Shown here: positions 1 through 11,156 of the stretch, in pieces
Position numbering within the stretch: the stretch's first letter is position 1
Layout: the number at the start of each line of letters is the position of its first letter
NCBI GenBank assembly: GCA_964058805.1
Contig: CAXKVV010002004.1
Location: 1-39,196 of the forward strand
Direction: 5' to 3'
Source of the DNA: Schoenoplectus triqueter
Lineage: Eukaryota > Streptophyta > Magnoliopsida > Poales > Cyperaceae
DNA: 39,196 nt
Translations under genes and position numbers: made by a program
The notes under the pieces: model-generated
What the model saw: the letters and a program-made list of their open reading frames with translations, nothing else
Told to the model about the DNA's origin: nothing
The model's database searches: none

Positions 1-171
1 GTAGCGTACATTATATCTATATTACTTAGGGGTCACAATGCACATTGCTAGGTGCCGCTTATGATCTATGATGATTAAAAGTATTTTAATCTCATTACTA
101 AGTGTATAAAGGTCTCAAAGTGTCACACCGTATAACAACATGACTTATAAATATTCCTTGATATGTTGATG

Positions 172-1018
172 TGTTGGACATATCAAATAAAATGAGATAA
201 ATAATTATTGAACTATTAAAGTGTTTAATAATGTTCAAATGAAAGAGTTTTAAGAAAGTTCATATGTTATTTTTTAACAGTATATTGATATGACATAATT
301 AAGTGAGAATTATGCTATTTCGGGAAAGTCTGAATTTAGTCATATATTGATATGACTAAAATTAGACATCCACTCTCCACTACTGCACTTTCTTTGACTA
401 TTTTGAGATGGTAGGATATGGAAAGTGGAGCATGATCCACTATTTTCATTATCTTCACTTTCTCTTAGTTAATTAAGAAAAGTTCAGTCTATTTTTAGAA
501 ATTGATAAGTTTTGGCTATCCCAAATTAGTGGGAGCTCTTCCAAAACGTTGGAAAATGCCCTTCCACATGTTGAGAATGTTATATAAGGGTCTCACCCTT
601 GGTAGAAAACTAATAAGTTATTTTCCTAAGCGTGAAAGTTCTACTGATTTTTTACCGCACCCATTTTGACTATGTCATGTGTTGAGAACCCTTTCCACCA
701 CTTCTAAGAGTTAGAATTCATGAAGAATGACCAGAGGATCAAGGAGAGCACTCTCAATTACCCTAACAAGAGGTTGAGAAGGCATTTGTGGGCTATTCTT
801 GGTGGATACCATTGGAGGAGATCTCGATTGGTCTCTCGGTGTCGTGCGCGTCTCCCGATCATTTTCTGCACTTTCAGTGACTCAAGTGCGCTTCAAAGGT
901 ATATCAACTTTATTTATAACTTATATTTGGTTCAATTCAGTCATATACAAGATCCTTTTAATATTTTAGATGAAATTTTTTGAATTTATACACTACTTAC
1001 ACCGATAAAATCCCAACA
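172..1018 (+). repeat. LTR-like segment of a Ty1/copia-type retrotransposon (solo or orphan)
   Basis: The segment begins TGTTGG and ends CCAACA, the inverted ends expected of a plant LTR. A TATATAAGG promoter-like box lies near 580, which fits plus orientation. No tRNA primer site follows position 1018 and no purine tract precedes 172. The five flanking bases on each side do not match, so this is an orphan or decayed LTR rather than part of a complete element here. The 87-residue open frame at 720-983 lies inside it, matches nothing I recognise and is not called as a gene. The left boundary is an inference from the end motif. Confidence 0.45.
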
Positions 1019-1345
1019 ATGCAAATGATCGGTTCAGTTTAAACTGAAATAAATATATGTAGTCAAAGTTTTTTTAATTTATTAAATTATTAACCGAACT
1101 AAACTTTTAAAAATATTAACCAAATAAATTAAAATTTTATTCTGTTTATTTGATTAAACTAAAATTATATTATTTAAAGAGGAATAAAAATATCAAAAGT
1201 TACAAAAATTAATAGAAGAAACAAAAAATGTAGAAAATAAAAAAATTACTAAATAAAATCTATAGAACATAAATATATTCAAATTATTTTTGATATAATT
1301 GACAGCATGGGGATGTACTACCTTTAAAATTTATAATCCTTGACA
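1019..1345. other. AT-rich spacer
   Basis: No gene is seen. The sequence is AT-rich with several AACCGAA and GGTTCAG-like words that recur at 2860-3000, so the two stretches may be halves of one repeat split by the block at 1346-2690. Confidence 0.4.
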
Positions 1346-2690
1346 GTACTTTAGTTCGGCCGCATGCGTACGGTCTACGTTCAGTATAGCAAGGGTATCG
1401 AACCACAGGGACGGAGGTAATTACTGGACTTACCCTACTAGGGCTTCTAGATGTGTAAATAAATAAAAAGGGAGGGTTTGTTCAAAGGATTGATTTTATA
1501 CTTTTATAAATTAAAGTGCAAAACAGTAATTATTTTTATGGGTTTTTGAGTTAATAAGATAAAAGGTTCCTAGGGGTATAGGTCGGTATCCACTCGGATC
1601 TGAATCATACGATCCGTATGCTATCGCATATGTTTTGTATGGACTCAGACAAGTCACGACTACTCTTAAGGGATAATTTCTTCACTGGTTGCGCGAGTCC
1701 TAACTGATAAGTACCTAGACAACATACCTCAACTCTCGCATGTTGATTTATTTGTGTAGTTGGTGGTCGGGTAGGGTTCCTAAGTTCATCTAAACCTCAA
1801 CGCTCACATGTTAGTTTAAATCCCTTAGATTGACTGCTGATTTCCTATAGGCACGCTCGATCTCTCGATCTGAGCAGGGTTCAACCTCTCGGATATAAAT
1901 CGATCTATCATTTCGGGTCCCAAATCTACCTATTGTACTTAGAAAAATCCTCGAAAAACCACCCGGATCTTAGATGATCAAATTTGGAGCCTGGCCTCGG
2001 CTCGGGACCTATCATAGCAGTTCATCAAGAAATTAAATAAGCATAGCAATGGTACACAACACAATAATCACAACCATAAAATAGAAAATCTCTTAATTAC
2101 AAGTCATGATCCGAGTTTAACATATCTAACCCCTAAGAACTAAGATACTTAGCCGCTCATTGCGACATAAAAAAAGGTAGTAAAGATACAGAAAGAAAGA
2201 ACGAGAGACATCCTAATAAAAGTTATCAAAACAACAAAGATACAACAAAAGAGATGAACTCTGGATGTTGCACTGTGCCAATCTCTTGCTCAGTTCCCAT
2301 CTCCTCTCGAGGGCTTCGGGTCTTCAATCTCTTGAATCACCTCAGGAATGGTGATTGGCGGCTAGAGTTTGTGGAGATGAAGTGGAAGAGAATGGATGAT
2401 GGATGAAAATGGTGGCCAAGGTGGAGTTTCAAACCTTAGGCTGCTGGGGCGAGTATATAGGAGATGGGTTGGTCAGATTGGAAGGGAATCGCGACATTAA
2501 GTTCCTGCCTTTTTTGCAATGTTTTTCCGAAAAAGGACCATACGGGCCCTTCTATTTTGTGGCAAACGACTTCTGTTGATCCCGAGATACTTCAATTGGT
2601 GTGGAAGCTCAGTTTGGGACCCGATTTCTCAGCTCTTTAGCTTGATTATCCCTGAAATGCACAACAGGCCAAGGCAGAATTAAATCTAGA
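1346..2690. repeat. Degenerate non-coding LTR-retrotransposon-like block
   Basis: This block is clearly less AT-rich than its surroundings and has no long open frame. Near 1388-1410 it contains a GTATCGAACCACAGGGA-type motif, which I recognise from non-autonomous plant LTR elements. The rest has the look of untranslated element sequence, with a TATATAG box near 2454. No matching pair of LTRs or target duplication could be found by eye, so family and boundaries are uncertain. Confidence 0.35.
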
Positions 2691-2766
2691 AATAAATATA
2701 CTTATGTAATAAAATAAAATATGAGATTGAGAGTTTTGATCTTATTTTGTGGCACAAATAGGGGTG

Positions 2767-2789
2767 TATATATATATATATATATATAT
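2767..2789. repeat. (TA)n microsatellite
   Basis: Uninterrupted TA dinucleotides, about 11 to 12 units. Confidence 0.9.
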
Positions 2790-2964
2790 GCATGACATCA
2801 ATAATCCTTATTTATACCAATTATTTATACCAAGTAAAATAAATTTATTTGATAAATTTTTGACTATTCGATTTTTATCTGATTTAGAAAATAAAAATCG
2901 AATTAGCAAAACTTTTTAACCGAATCAAAATTTTTGAACTAAAAAATTGAACCAAATAATTTAA

Positions 2965-3056
2965 AATTTAACGATTAAGTTCAAAATCAACTATGTTTAT
3001 GTACCTTACTAATTTAACGATTCAGTTCAAAATTAATTATGTTTGTGCACCTTACT
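2965..3056. repeat. 46-bp tandem duplication
   Basis: Two adjacent 46-bp units (2965-3010 and 3011-3056) both start AATTTAACGATT and end ACCTTACT, with a handful of substitutions. They lie in AT-rich sequence just upstream of the NERD-like gene. Confidence 0.75.
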
Positions 3057-3400
3057 TATGTGTATTCTACTTTTAATTTATAATCCAAAATTTAATAATT
3101 CATTTAAAAATTAACTAAACTGATTCGTTCGCACACTCTACTTTTGTGTATTCAACTTATAATATGTAGAAATTTACAATTATTTTTTAACCCTTAAAAT
3201 AAAGGGTAAGAGACGAGTTTTTCCCCATTTTATTTTTTTGATATCTTGAAATTGATAACCATCCCGAAAGTTGGAACATAAATGACAGCCGGAAAAAAAA
3301 AATAATATATATCTCGAGGCACCTCTCCCCCATCTCTCGAGCCTTTCTGCCCTTTCAACAGCGAACCATATTTTTTTAACAGAAATACAAAGGATCTGAC

Positions 3401-3409
3401 CTAGGGTTT
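3401..3409 (+). promoter_or_regulatory. Telo-box motif in the 5' leader or promoter of the NERD-like gene
   Basis: CTAGGGTTT, the complement of the plant telo-box AAACCCTAG, lies 54 bases before the start codon, and a second ACCCTAG occurs at about 3433. Telo-boxes are known from promoters of plant genes active in dividing cells and are bound by Myb/TRB factors. A TATATAT stretch near 3305-3312 could be the TATA region. A regulatory role here is inference. Confidence 0.4.
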
Positions 3410-3462
3410 GGATTTGGATCGCATACTGATATACCCTAGTTTCTTCGTCTCCCCGCCCCGTC

Positions 3463-6400
3463 ATGGGCGAACCAGAGGGCGAACCAGGCGCTTCGCCAGT
3501 AACCCTAGCTCCTCAATGCGAGACCACCGAGACAGCGAATGAGATCAATCGAGGCACTGACGCGCCGCTATCTCCAATTTCGACCAGCGAGGTGGCGGTG
3601 TCAGAAACGGAGTTGGAGGATAAGGGAACCGTGACCTTGGCGGGAGAAGCGAGTGTCGTTGTCGAGGTGGCTTTAGGCGAAAAGAAACAAGAAACAGGTG
3701 CCGTGGCTGGAGATGACAATCCTTCTGTGAAACAAGAGGTAGCCGAGGCAGATGAAGTCCCCATGGTCGAGGTTGAGCTTTCGTCGGTTCAATTTTCTCA
3801 GCTTGTGGAATCAGAAGCTTTGCCTGAAGCTGTAATTGCTGGTACAGAGGAAGTGGTGAAAGAAGAGGATTCTCAAATCGACCATGCTGTTAAAAGAGAA
3901 GGGGATGATGATCAGGCGAAGCTTTCTAGGAATGAGGAGGGGAGTCCTGCAGTCAGAACAGGTCCAGTTAGTGAAGAGGGTGCAGCTGGGGAGGTGGTGG
4001 TAGCTGCAAGGGATGACATGGTGCTGAAAGAAGAAGTTAAAGTAGAACGGGAGGCGGAACTGATGGATGAGACTGAGAGAAAAGAAGAGAATGTTACTCA
4101 GACTGATGAGGAGGCCCCACATTTGGACCAAGAGATGGTTCCCTCAGAAACAAACAACAAAGACACAGACGAGTTGCAACCGGAAGATAACAACACAACT
4201 CAAGATGAAGAAACTAACATGGATGAGTCGATGCTTGATGATCCTGGTGGTGATAGGGCAATGGATGAAGATTTGACACAAGGAGATGGCGATAGGGCAA
4301 TGGATGAGGATTTGACACAAGGAGATGGCGATAGAGCATTGGATGAGGATTTGTCAGAAAATGTAGATGGTGATAAAGCAATGGATGAGGATTTCACACA
4401 AGATGGAGATGATGATAAAGCGGTGAATGAGCCCTCTATTGGTGTTGATGGTGGTGATGGATTGGATGATGCTGATACTGATGATCAGGCAGCTAAACAT
4501 GAAGAAGATGTGATGGGCACGAATGATGGGGAGGAGGATGAAAATGAGGATGACCCACCACTGGCAGTGAAGAAAGGCAGCAGTGGGAAGAAGAAACGGG
4601 CCCGGCCAACAAGGATCAAAAAGGGCGAGGAAGAATTATGTTTTATTTGTTTTGATGGTGGCGAGCTTGTTGTGTGTGATCGCAGGTTAGATTATTAGAT
4701 TACATCATTGTTTTCTCCTTGTAATTTTCTGTAGCAAGGACATGGCCATTTTTAATTGGTATCAACCTCTGATTGTAAGTTGTTAACAAGGAGAAAACCC
4801 ACTAGATTTAATTGAGTTAGCCAATTGCTCAAAGTTAATCTGAACATGAATAATTTCCATCCAAATCATTTATGATTGAATAGCAACATCATTTGAATTG
4901 ACTTTAAATGGTCAATGCATATCAGCCTATTCCAATGTGTGCAGTTGGGGCTTTGAAGCTCACATTCACCTTTGGTACAGTTGAATACAAAATGGAAGGA
5001 AAAAAACATTGATATACTTGCATCTTTAAGGTCCTTAAGAACTAGATTGGGTGTCTATTTGTTGGCATAAACATTTGAATAAGTTGTCAAGAAGTCAAAC
5101 TGGTTAGATTTCTGAAAGGAATTCCTTCTTTTAGTAATTTTGATAGTATTTTATTTCGTTACAAATCTGTAGCACAACAATACATGCTGATTTTCTTGAA
5201 AATTCCATATGCCCCTCATTGAGCTTCTTTCTGTGTACTTACTATCTCATTGTCCATCTCTTTCTGTTGTCCTTTCAGTAGTTGCTTATTGCTATTAATG
5301 TAACTCACCAAAGGTTTTCTTTGGGTTTTATTTTCTTCCTTCATTTTATTTGACCTTCTTGTTCTTTCTTATTTCTATTTAGGGGTTGTCCCAAAGTGTA
5401 TCACCCGTCTTGTGTCAATAGAGACGAGGCATTCTTCCGTGCAAAGGGCAAATGGAATTGTGGTAAGTGCCTTACTTTGCTTCTGATGCTGAGGCTACTG
5501 TGTCATTATTGAATTTAGTTGAATCTTAATTTTAAAATTAGGATGGCTGGTCGAGGCAATATTTGTGATTAATCACACTAGGGACACCTCTTCTGTTTTG
5601 AGCTGGCATTGGAATGCCGGCAATGTGTGTTTGATTGTTGCTCTATATCCTTTTCTGGTATTGGCTATTCTATAACTGATGATAACAATATGGCAGGATG
5701 GCACATATGCAGCGAATGTCAGAAGCCAGCTCGATTGATGTGCTACACGTGCACCTATTCCCTTTGCAAGGGGTGCATGAAAAAAGTAGATTTCTTGAAC
5801 ATCAAAGGGAACATGGGCTTCTGTCCGTCTTGCCTGTCCACTGTAACGATGATTGAGAGATATGATCGAGGAGAGAAAGATGCTCTTCCAGTAGGTTCCT
5901 TTCCATTATTTTATCAAGAAATTTCTAGTTTCGCATTGGCTTGTTTTTTTTTTGGGAAATTGGGTCAGAATGAGGAATGATCTTGCTCGGCCTTGATGGC
6001 CTATTCTTACTTGCTTTTACTAGAACAACTAATTGTTTATGGGAACAATTGGGAGCTAGTAATTTAAACTTCAGCTGAACTCCTTTGTAACAAGGTTATA
6101 TAATGATTGATTACTTTGTTCTTGCTTTTACTAGAACAGCTAATTGTATATGGGAACAATTGGGGGCTAGTAATTTCTAAACTCCAACTGAACTTCTTTG
6201 TAACAAGGTTATATACTGATTGATTACTTTGTTCTTGGAATTTCCTTTGATCTAGATAGAAAAATGAGCACTGGGGTCCTCAGTTCCTCACTGTTGGGTT
6301 CTTTTACGAGGTGATTGAAATGATACAAGGATTTTAATAACAAATTTTCCATGAAAATTCTTTTTATATAACAGGAAAATGTGAATTTTGAAGACAGAAG

Positions 6401-9400
6401 TAGTTGGGAGTTTCTGTTTAGAGACTATTGGCTTGAGACCAAAGAAAAACAATCGTTAACACTAGAAGTGATACTGAATGCCAAATCTCAACAACAGACC
6501 CCACTGACCCCTGCTGCTGAAGAAAAAGAAACCTCTGACGAGCAGGCCAACTCTGACAACTCCTCAGCCCATCATGCTGAAGCTGAAGAAACCTCGTCTA
6601 AGAGAAAATCTAGAAAGAGACTGAAAATGTCAAAGATTACTCCCTCCCCCTCTTCGACCAATAAAAGGTTAAAGAAAATGCGAAAAGGCAAAACTGTGCT
6701 TGTTGAGTGCTCAGAGAAGCGCACTCGCCCTAGCAAGAACAAGTCCATTGGTGGTCACTGGGCCTCAGAAGAATTACTTGACTTTGTTGCGCACATGCGA
6801 GATGGTGACAGATCAGTAATTTCTCAATTTGATGTGCAAGCCCTCCTGTTAGAATACATCAAGAGGAAAAACCTTCGGGACCCACGAAGAAAGAGCCAGA
6901 TCATCTGTGATCGCATGCTGGAGAATCTATTTGGCAAACCACGTGTTGGCCACTTTGAAATGCTGAAGCTTTTAGAGGCCCACTTTCTCGAAGCTTCCCC
7001 TACTGAGATGGATGATAACCAAGGTGGTGGAGTGGTTGATCCGGAGCCCGATCCAGAACCTGAAAACAGTGAAGGAACAGCCTTAGTTACCAGCTCGGAG
7101 AAGAAGAGGAAGGGGAGAAGCAAGGGGAATAGAGCCATGCAGGGTAACTTGGATGACTATGCAGCAATAGATGTGCACAATATAGGGCTGGTTTATCTGA
7201 GGCGTAATTTAATGGAAGAGATCATTGATAGTGAACCTGATGAATTTGAGGAAAAGGTAGTGGGGTCCTTTGTCAGGATTAGAATCTCGAACTCAGGTCA
7301 GCAGCGTCATGATATATACCGGCTTGTGCAAGTTGTTGGTATGGATATTTTTCCTTGAAGGATTTTTGCTTATCAGATCCTCAGATTTCTTGCAAATTAT
7401 GCCCATCAAATTTTGCAGTATTTGTCCTCTTATAAGATCCTAAGATTTCTCGCAAATTATGCCCATTAATTTGCAGTATTTGTATGAAACAAGTATATTG
7501 AATAAATAATTTTTCTAACGAATTAATTTGTCATAATAGAAACAAGAAACAAGGGTTAATCTACTGGTAGGTCACTGAACTATAATGTTTATTCATATTT
7601 GGTCAATGAACTTTCATTTATCCGTTTTTAGTCACTGAACATTAATGTTTGATCACTCCCAATAGTTATTTCATTAAAAAATAATTGAAAAACTAATGAA
7701 AAAATAATTTCATTTCATTTATCCAATTTTCATTTCAATTATTTTTGGGCAACAAATACAATTTCATTTCAATTTTTTTAATGGAAAAACTAATGAGAGT
7801 GATCAAATATGGATAAACATCAAAATTCGGTGACTAAAAATAGATAAATAAAATTTCAGTAACCAAGTATGAATAAACATCAAAGTTCAGTGGCCTATTC
7901 GGAATATTAACACTAGAAACAAAGAGATGTTTTGAAAAGTATTGGTTATTGCATGGAGTAGATCCCTTGATAATTATTTATCTTGACAACCACTTCCAAT
8001 AAATTCATAAAAAAATCTTAAAAAGAGGAAACTTTTACAAACATATTCTTAAACTTATAGATTAATTGTGATTCAAATTTCATGCAATTTGAGTGTTATT
8101 TGGTATTCTGTCAAAGCCAAAGGCCATTAAATCTGTGAAAACCCTTTTAGCTCTATGTAATATGCAATCTCACTGTTTAATGTGAATCTCAGGAACTGGT
8201 AGGGCAACAGAGAAGTATAAGATGGGTAAAAAGATGACAGATATAACCTTGGAGATCCTGAATTTGGACAAGCAGGAGTTCATTACTATTGATATCATCT
8301 CCAATCAGGAATTTACTGAGGTACTCTAGTTGTGTTCTCTGTAAAATATTTTGTTCTGAGTATTATAATTTTCAAATTGCTCTGGCATGTAATTTGATTT
8401 GGTTTTGTAGGAGGAATGCAAGCGCCTGAGACAGAGCATTAAATACAATTTTATACCACGTCTAACAGTGGTAAGAAAAATAGAATGAACTTAAACTCAT
8501 TCAAACTATTGTTGAAATTGCTACAAGTTTTAGATCATGACTTATCCTCCTTTAATTGCCTTCTACAGGGAGAAGTTCAAGACAAGGCCAGTGTGCTTCA
8601 GACTGTAAAAGTGAATGATGTAAGTACATCTCTACCAATGAGTTTTATTGAGGAACCTAACTACAGTGGGATATATTTATGTTCCAAGTTGAACTATTAT
8701 TTTATCTTGTGTTGCATGGGGATCACTGCAATGCTTTATAAAATATTTGAATGATAATGAGTTTCTTTTTTATACACTTGAATTGAGCTTTTAATAACTA
8801 TGCTTTGAGTATTGTGCAGTGGATTGAAAGTGAGAAAATGAGACTCAGCCATCTTCGGGATCGGGCAAGTGAAACAGGACGTAGAAAAGAATATCCTTTT
8901 AAAGACTAAAATCTATTTGTTAATTGAGACACGTCCTCTATTCTTCATTTTCCTTCATCTTTTTCTTAATTAGCCCTTTCAAGCTATATGATTTTTCTTT
9001 ATTCTTACCCATTTTATTGAAGTATTAGCGTAAGAATATTTTTCTGCCATTGCATGGTTTTTGCAATATGTCCATTTTGTGAATATCTGCCCCAGGATTA
9101 CAACACTAAAAAGTATTGAAACAATTTTTGGCCAGCATAATTTTAGTATTAAGTCGCTTTGAAATTTTGAGTTTGTTAGTCCTTGACTTTGGTCATCTTT
9201 CACGCTTAGAGAATGTGTTGAGAAGCTGCAGCTTTTGAACACGCCAGAAGAAAGATTGCGTAGGTTGAGAGAAGTGCCTGAAATTCATGCTGACCCCACC
9301 ATGGATCCCGACTACGAATCCGCTGAGGAGGTTGAACCTGAGTATGTAAGAAAAGGTACTGTTGAAATTTTCTTCGAAGATGGTAGTAAGTACATATTCG

Positions 9401-11156
9401 TATCATTATTAAACTGATATAATTCTTGCATGCTCAATCTTGTAGATCAATTTACGAGGCGAGATTCATTTGGCAGAAGAGGCAGTGAAGCTGTCTCACC
9501 ACACAAAGGAGGCAGTGGCTTCTCGGGTGATAACTGGAGGGGTGGCTCCTCTGGTGATAGCTGGAAAGGATCAAGCAGAAACCAAACTGAGGCATTTCAC
9601 TCACTACCTTCCCCAACCACTCCCACTGCAAACAGGTCAGCCCATCCTTGGAGCAGTGAAAGGGAAAGAGAAAGGGAAAGAGAAAGGGAAATGGAAAAGG
9701 AAAGAGAAAAGGAAAGGGAAAGGGAGCGAGGAAGTCAAAGGGTAAGAGAGCAAGAGAGAGAAAAAGAACGAAATTTGCATTTGTCGACCAGTCATACCCA
9801 AAGTCAACAAAGTCAGACTAAGGCAATAGATGAGTCGGAGAAGATGTGGCACTACCTAGATCCGGCTGGAAAGACACAGGGCCCTTTTTCGTTGGCCCAA
9901 CTGAGAAAATGGAACTCAAGTGCATATTTTCCGCGTACCCTCAGGGTGTGGCGGCTGGCTGAGAACCAAGAAGACTCCATACTTTTGACAGATGCATTGA
10001 ATGGGAGGTTTCAGAAGGAAGATAGGAAAGCTGCCTCTTCTTATACAACAGATCAGCGTAGGTCTGGTGGCGATGAAGATCTACGAAAAAGTGAGAACAC
10101 TTTGGGTGGCAATGAGTTGAACATTGATTCAATTGTGAATTATGGGGTCACAAATTCAGTCTCAGTTTCACCTGCATTTGCCAAGGCTGAAAGTGGCCAT
10201 GCTGTTGATAGAAGTGGAAGTTTCTCTGCTGGAGGTACAAACCCTTTAAAGATTTTATACTATATCATAGTCGTACATAATCTTTATTGGTCAGTGCAGT
10301 CTTGAATCATATAACTGGTATTAGTAATAATATATAATGCATAGAGCATCTGATTAGTAGAATATGATTTGTTACTATTGTTTTAGGCACAAATCAAGTA
10401 CCAGGTGATGCGAGCCAGGTCTCCTATCGACCAGCTGAACACACAGAGAACCAGGGTACCATTCAGCAGAAGTCGGATCCAAGCATCAACATATCATCAG
10501 ATCCAAACAATACTTCAGACACAGTGCCAGCATATGCAGGACCTGCCCAGCAGACAAATAACAACTCTGATTGGGCCACAGCTGCTGCTGCAGCGGCCAT
10601 GGCACAACAGATCGCTGCCATGGGCACAAATGGATCAATGACCTGGAATCCGCAAATGCCAGTCCAAGGGAGTGCCAACACTAGCTGGGGTGGCATGGTA
10701 GGTCCAACTGGCATGAACATGAGCATGAATATGGGATGGGGTGCACCTAATTTCAACATGGGGATGGCCATGCCGGATCCAGGAAATGCAAACATGAATT
10801 TCGCCTGGGGCACACAGGCAATGCAGCCAGCTACAACGGCATCTTGGGGTGCTGTAATGCCCAGTAGTGTGAATCCAGTAAATCAGTATCCCACGTGGGG
10901 AATGCAAACACCAAATGGAAGCAACTGGGGAATGGGACCAGCACAGGGTCCTAATATTTCTCAAAACCATAATCTTACTGCTGGACCGATGCAAGCGAAT
11001 GGCAATGTGGATTTTGGTGGTGGTGATAATGGTGCAGCTTCATCGAACTGGCAGCAGGGTGGCCACCGTGCAGGGATTTGTAGGTTCTTTGAGAATGGTC
11101 ATTGCAAAAAAGGCTCTGGTTGTAACTACTATCACCCACCAGAGGAAAAACGGTAG
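3463..11156 (+). CDS. PHD-SWIB-Plus3-GYF-CCCH chromatin protein (NERD / ZC3H19 / ZC3H44 type), 11 exons
   Basis: Exons: 3463-4685, 5383-5462, 5697-5890, 6375-7338, 8193-8320, 8411-8470, 8569-8619, 8820-8890, 9204-9385 (or 9355), 9446-10234, 10387-11156. All phases join in frame, giving about 1,503 residues (1,493 with the earlier donor). Domains in order: a long acidic N-terminus; a PHD finger from residue 393 (CFIC, CDRR, then YHPSC and GWHICSEC); SWIB at about 627-706 (starts GHWASEELLDF); Plus3 from about 760; GYF at about 1117-1170 (KMWHYLDPAGKTQGPF); an RE-rich linker and a WG-containing C-terminus; and a final CCCH finger at 1479-1497 (C-x7-C-x5-C-x3-H). This order is that of Arabidopsis NERD (At2g16485) and ZC3H44. 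NERD binds histone H3 and Argonaute and acts in RNA-directed chromatin silencing. Which paralogue this is cannot be settled by eye. The start is the first in-frame ATG after a typical leader. The gene appears intact. Confidence 0.9.
4249..4416 (+). repeat. Coding minisatellite in the acidic N-terminus of the NERD-like protein
   Basis: About four imperfect units of 39 to 45 bases encode DRAMDEDLTQGDG-like peptides. The first two units are almost identical at DNA level, so copy number probably changed recently. The region is predicted to be disordered and acidic. Confidence 0.85.
6011..6236 (+). repeat. 111-bp tandem duplication in intron 3 of the NERD-like gene
   Basis: Two adjacent copies (6011-6121 and 6122-6236) both start TTGCTTTTACTAGAACA and end near GATTACTTTGTTCTTG. 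They differ by a few substitutions and short indels. Both lie inside the intron and leave the splice sites untouched. Confidence 0.85.
7554..7914. mobile_element. MITE with long inverted repeats in intron 4 (Mutator-like)
   Basis: The left arm reads GTTAAT...TAGGTCACTGAAC, and the right arm is its complement, GTTCAGTGGCCTA...ATTAAC. The inner arms also pair (GTTTATTCATATTTGGT with ACCAAGTATGAATAAAC). The flanks AGAAACAAG (7545-7553) and AGAAACAAA (7915-7923) look like a 9-bp target duplication with one change, which suits a Mutator-like origin. The element has no coding capacity. The exact ends are inferred. Confidence 0.65.
7965..8115. repeat. Partial copy of the hairpin repeat also found at 14091-14416
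   Basis: The stretch shares blocks such as GATCCCTTGA, CTTGACAA, CTTATAGATTAAT and GTGATT with one arm of the element at 14091-14416, in the same order. It appears to be a one-armed or decayed member of that family within intron 4. Confidence 0.5.
8891..9203 (+). other. U12-type AT-AC spliceosomal intron (intron 8 of the NERD-like gene)
   Basis: The donor starts ATATCCTTTT, an exact fit to the minor-spliceosome AT-AC donor. TCCTTGAC at 9180-9187 fits the U12 branch-point consensus, with its adenosine (9186) 17 bases before the 3' end, and the intron ends CAC. Splicing here joins the frame exactly and gives RKELRECVEKL across the junction. No GT donor before the in-frame stop at the end of the open exon 8 gives an equally good join. 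Confidence 0.9.
9657..9770 (+). repeat. Purine-rich (GAAAGG/GAGAAA) coding repeat
   Basis: An almost pure A/G tract in exon 10 encodes alternating Arg-Glu (RERERERE-type), a low-complexity charged helix or RNA-binding-like linker before the GYF domain. A long open frame on the opposite strand here is only its mirror image. Confidence 0.85.

Noticed and set aside
720..983. 87-residue open frame on the plus strand
   Set aside because: It lies within an LTR-like segment, has no recognisable domain and ends in AT-rich sequence.
2767..2789. AT repeat as a possible matrix-attachment or origin-like site
   Set aside because: A simple microsatellite explains it and there is no other support.
9637..9852. 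Antisense frame rich in Phe-Ser-Leu-Pro
   Set aside because: It is the mirror of the purine-rich RE coding repeat in exon 10.
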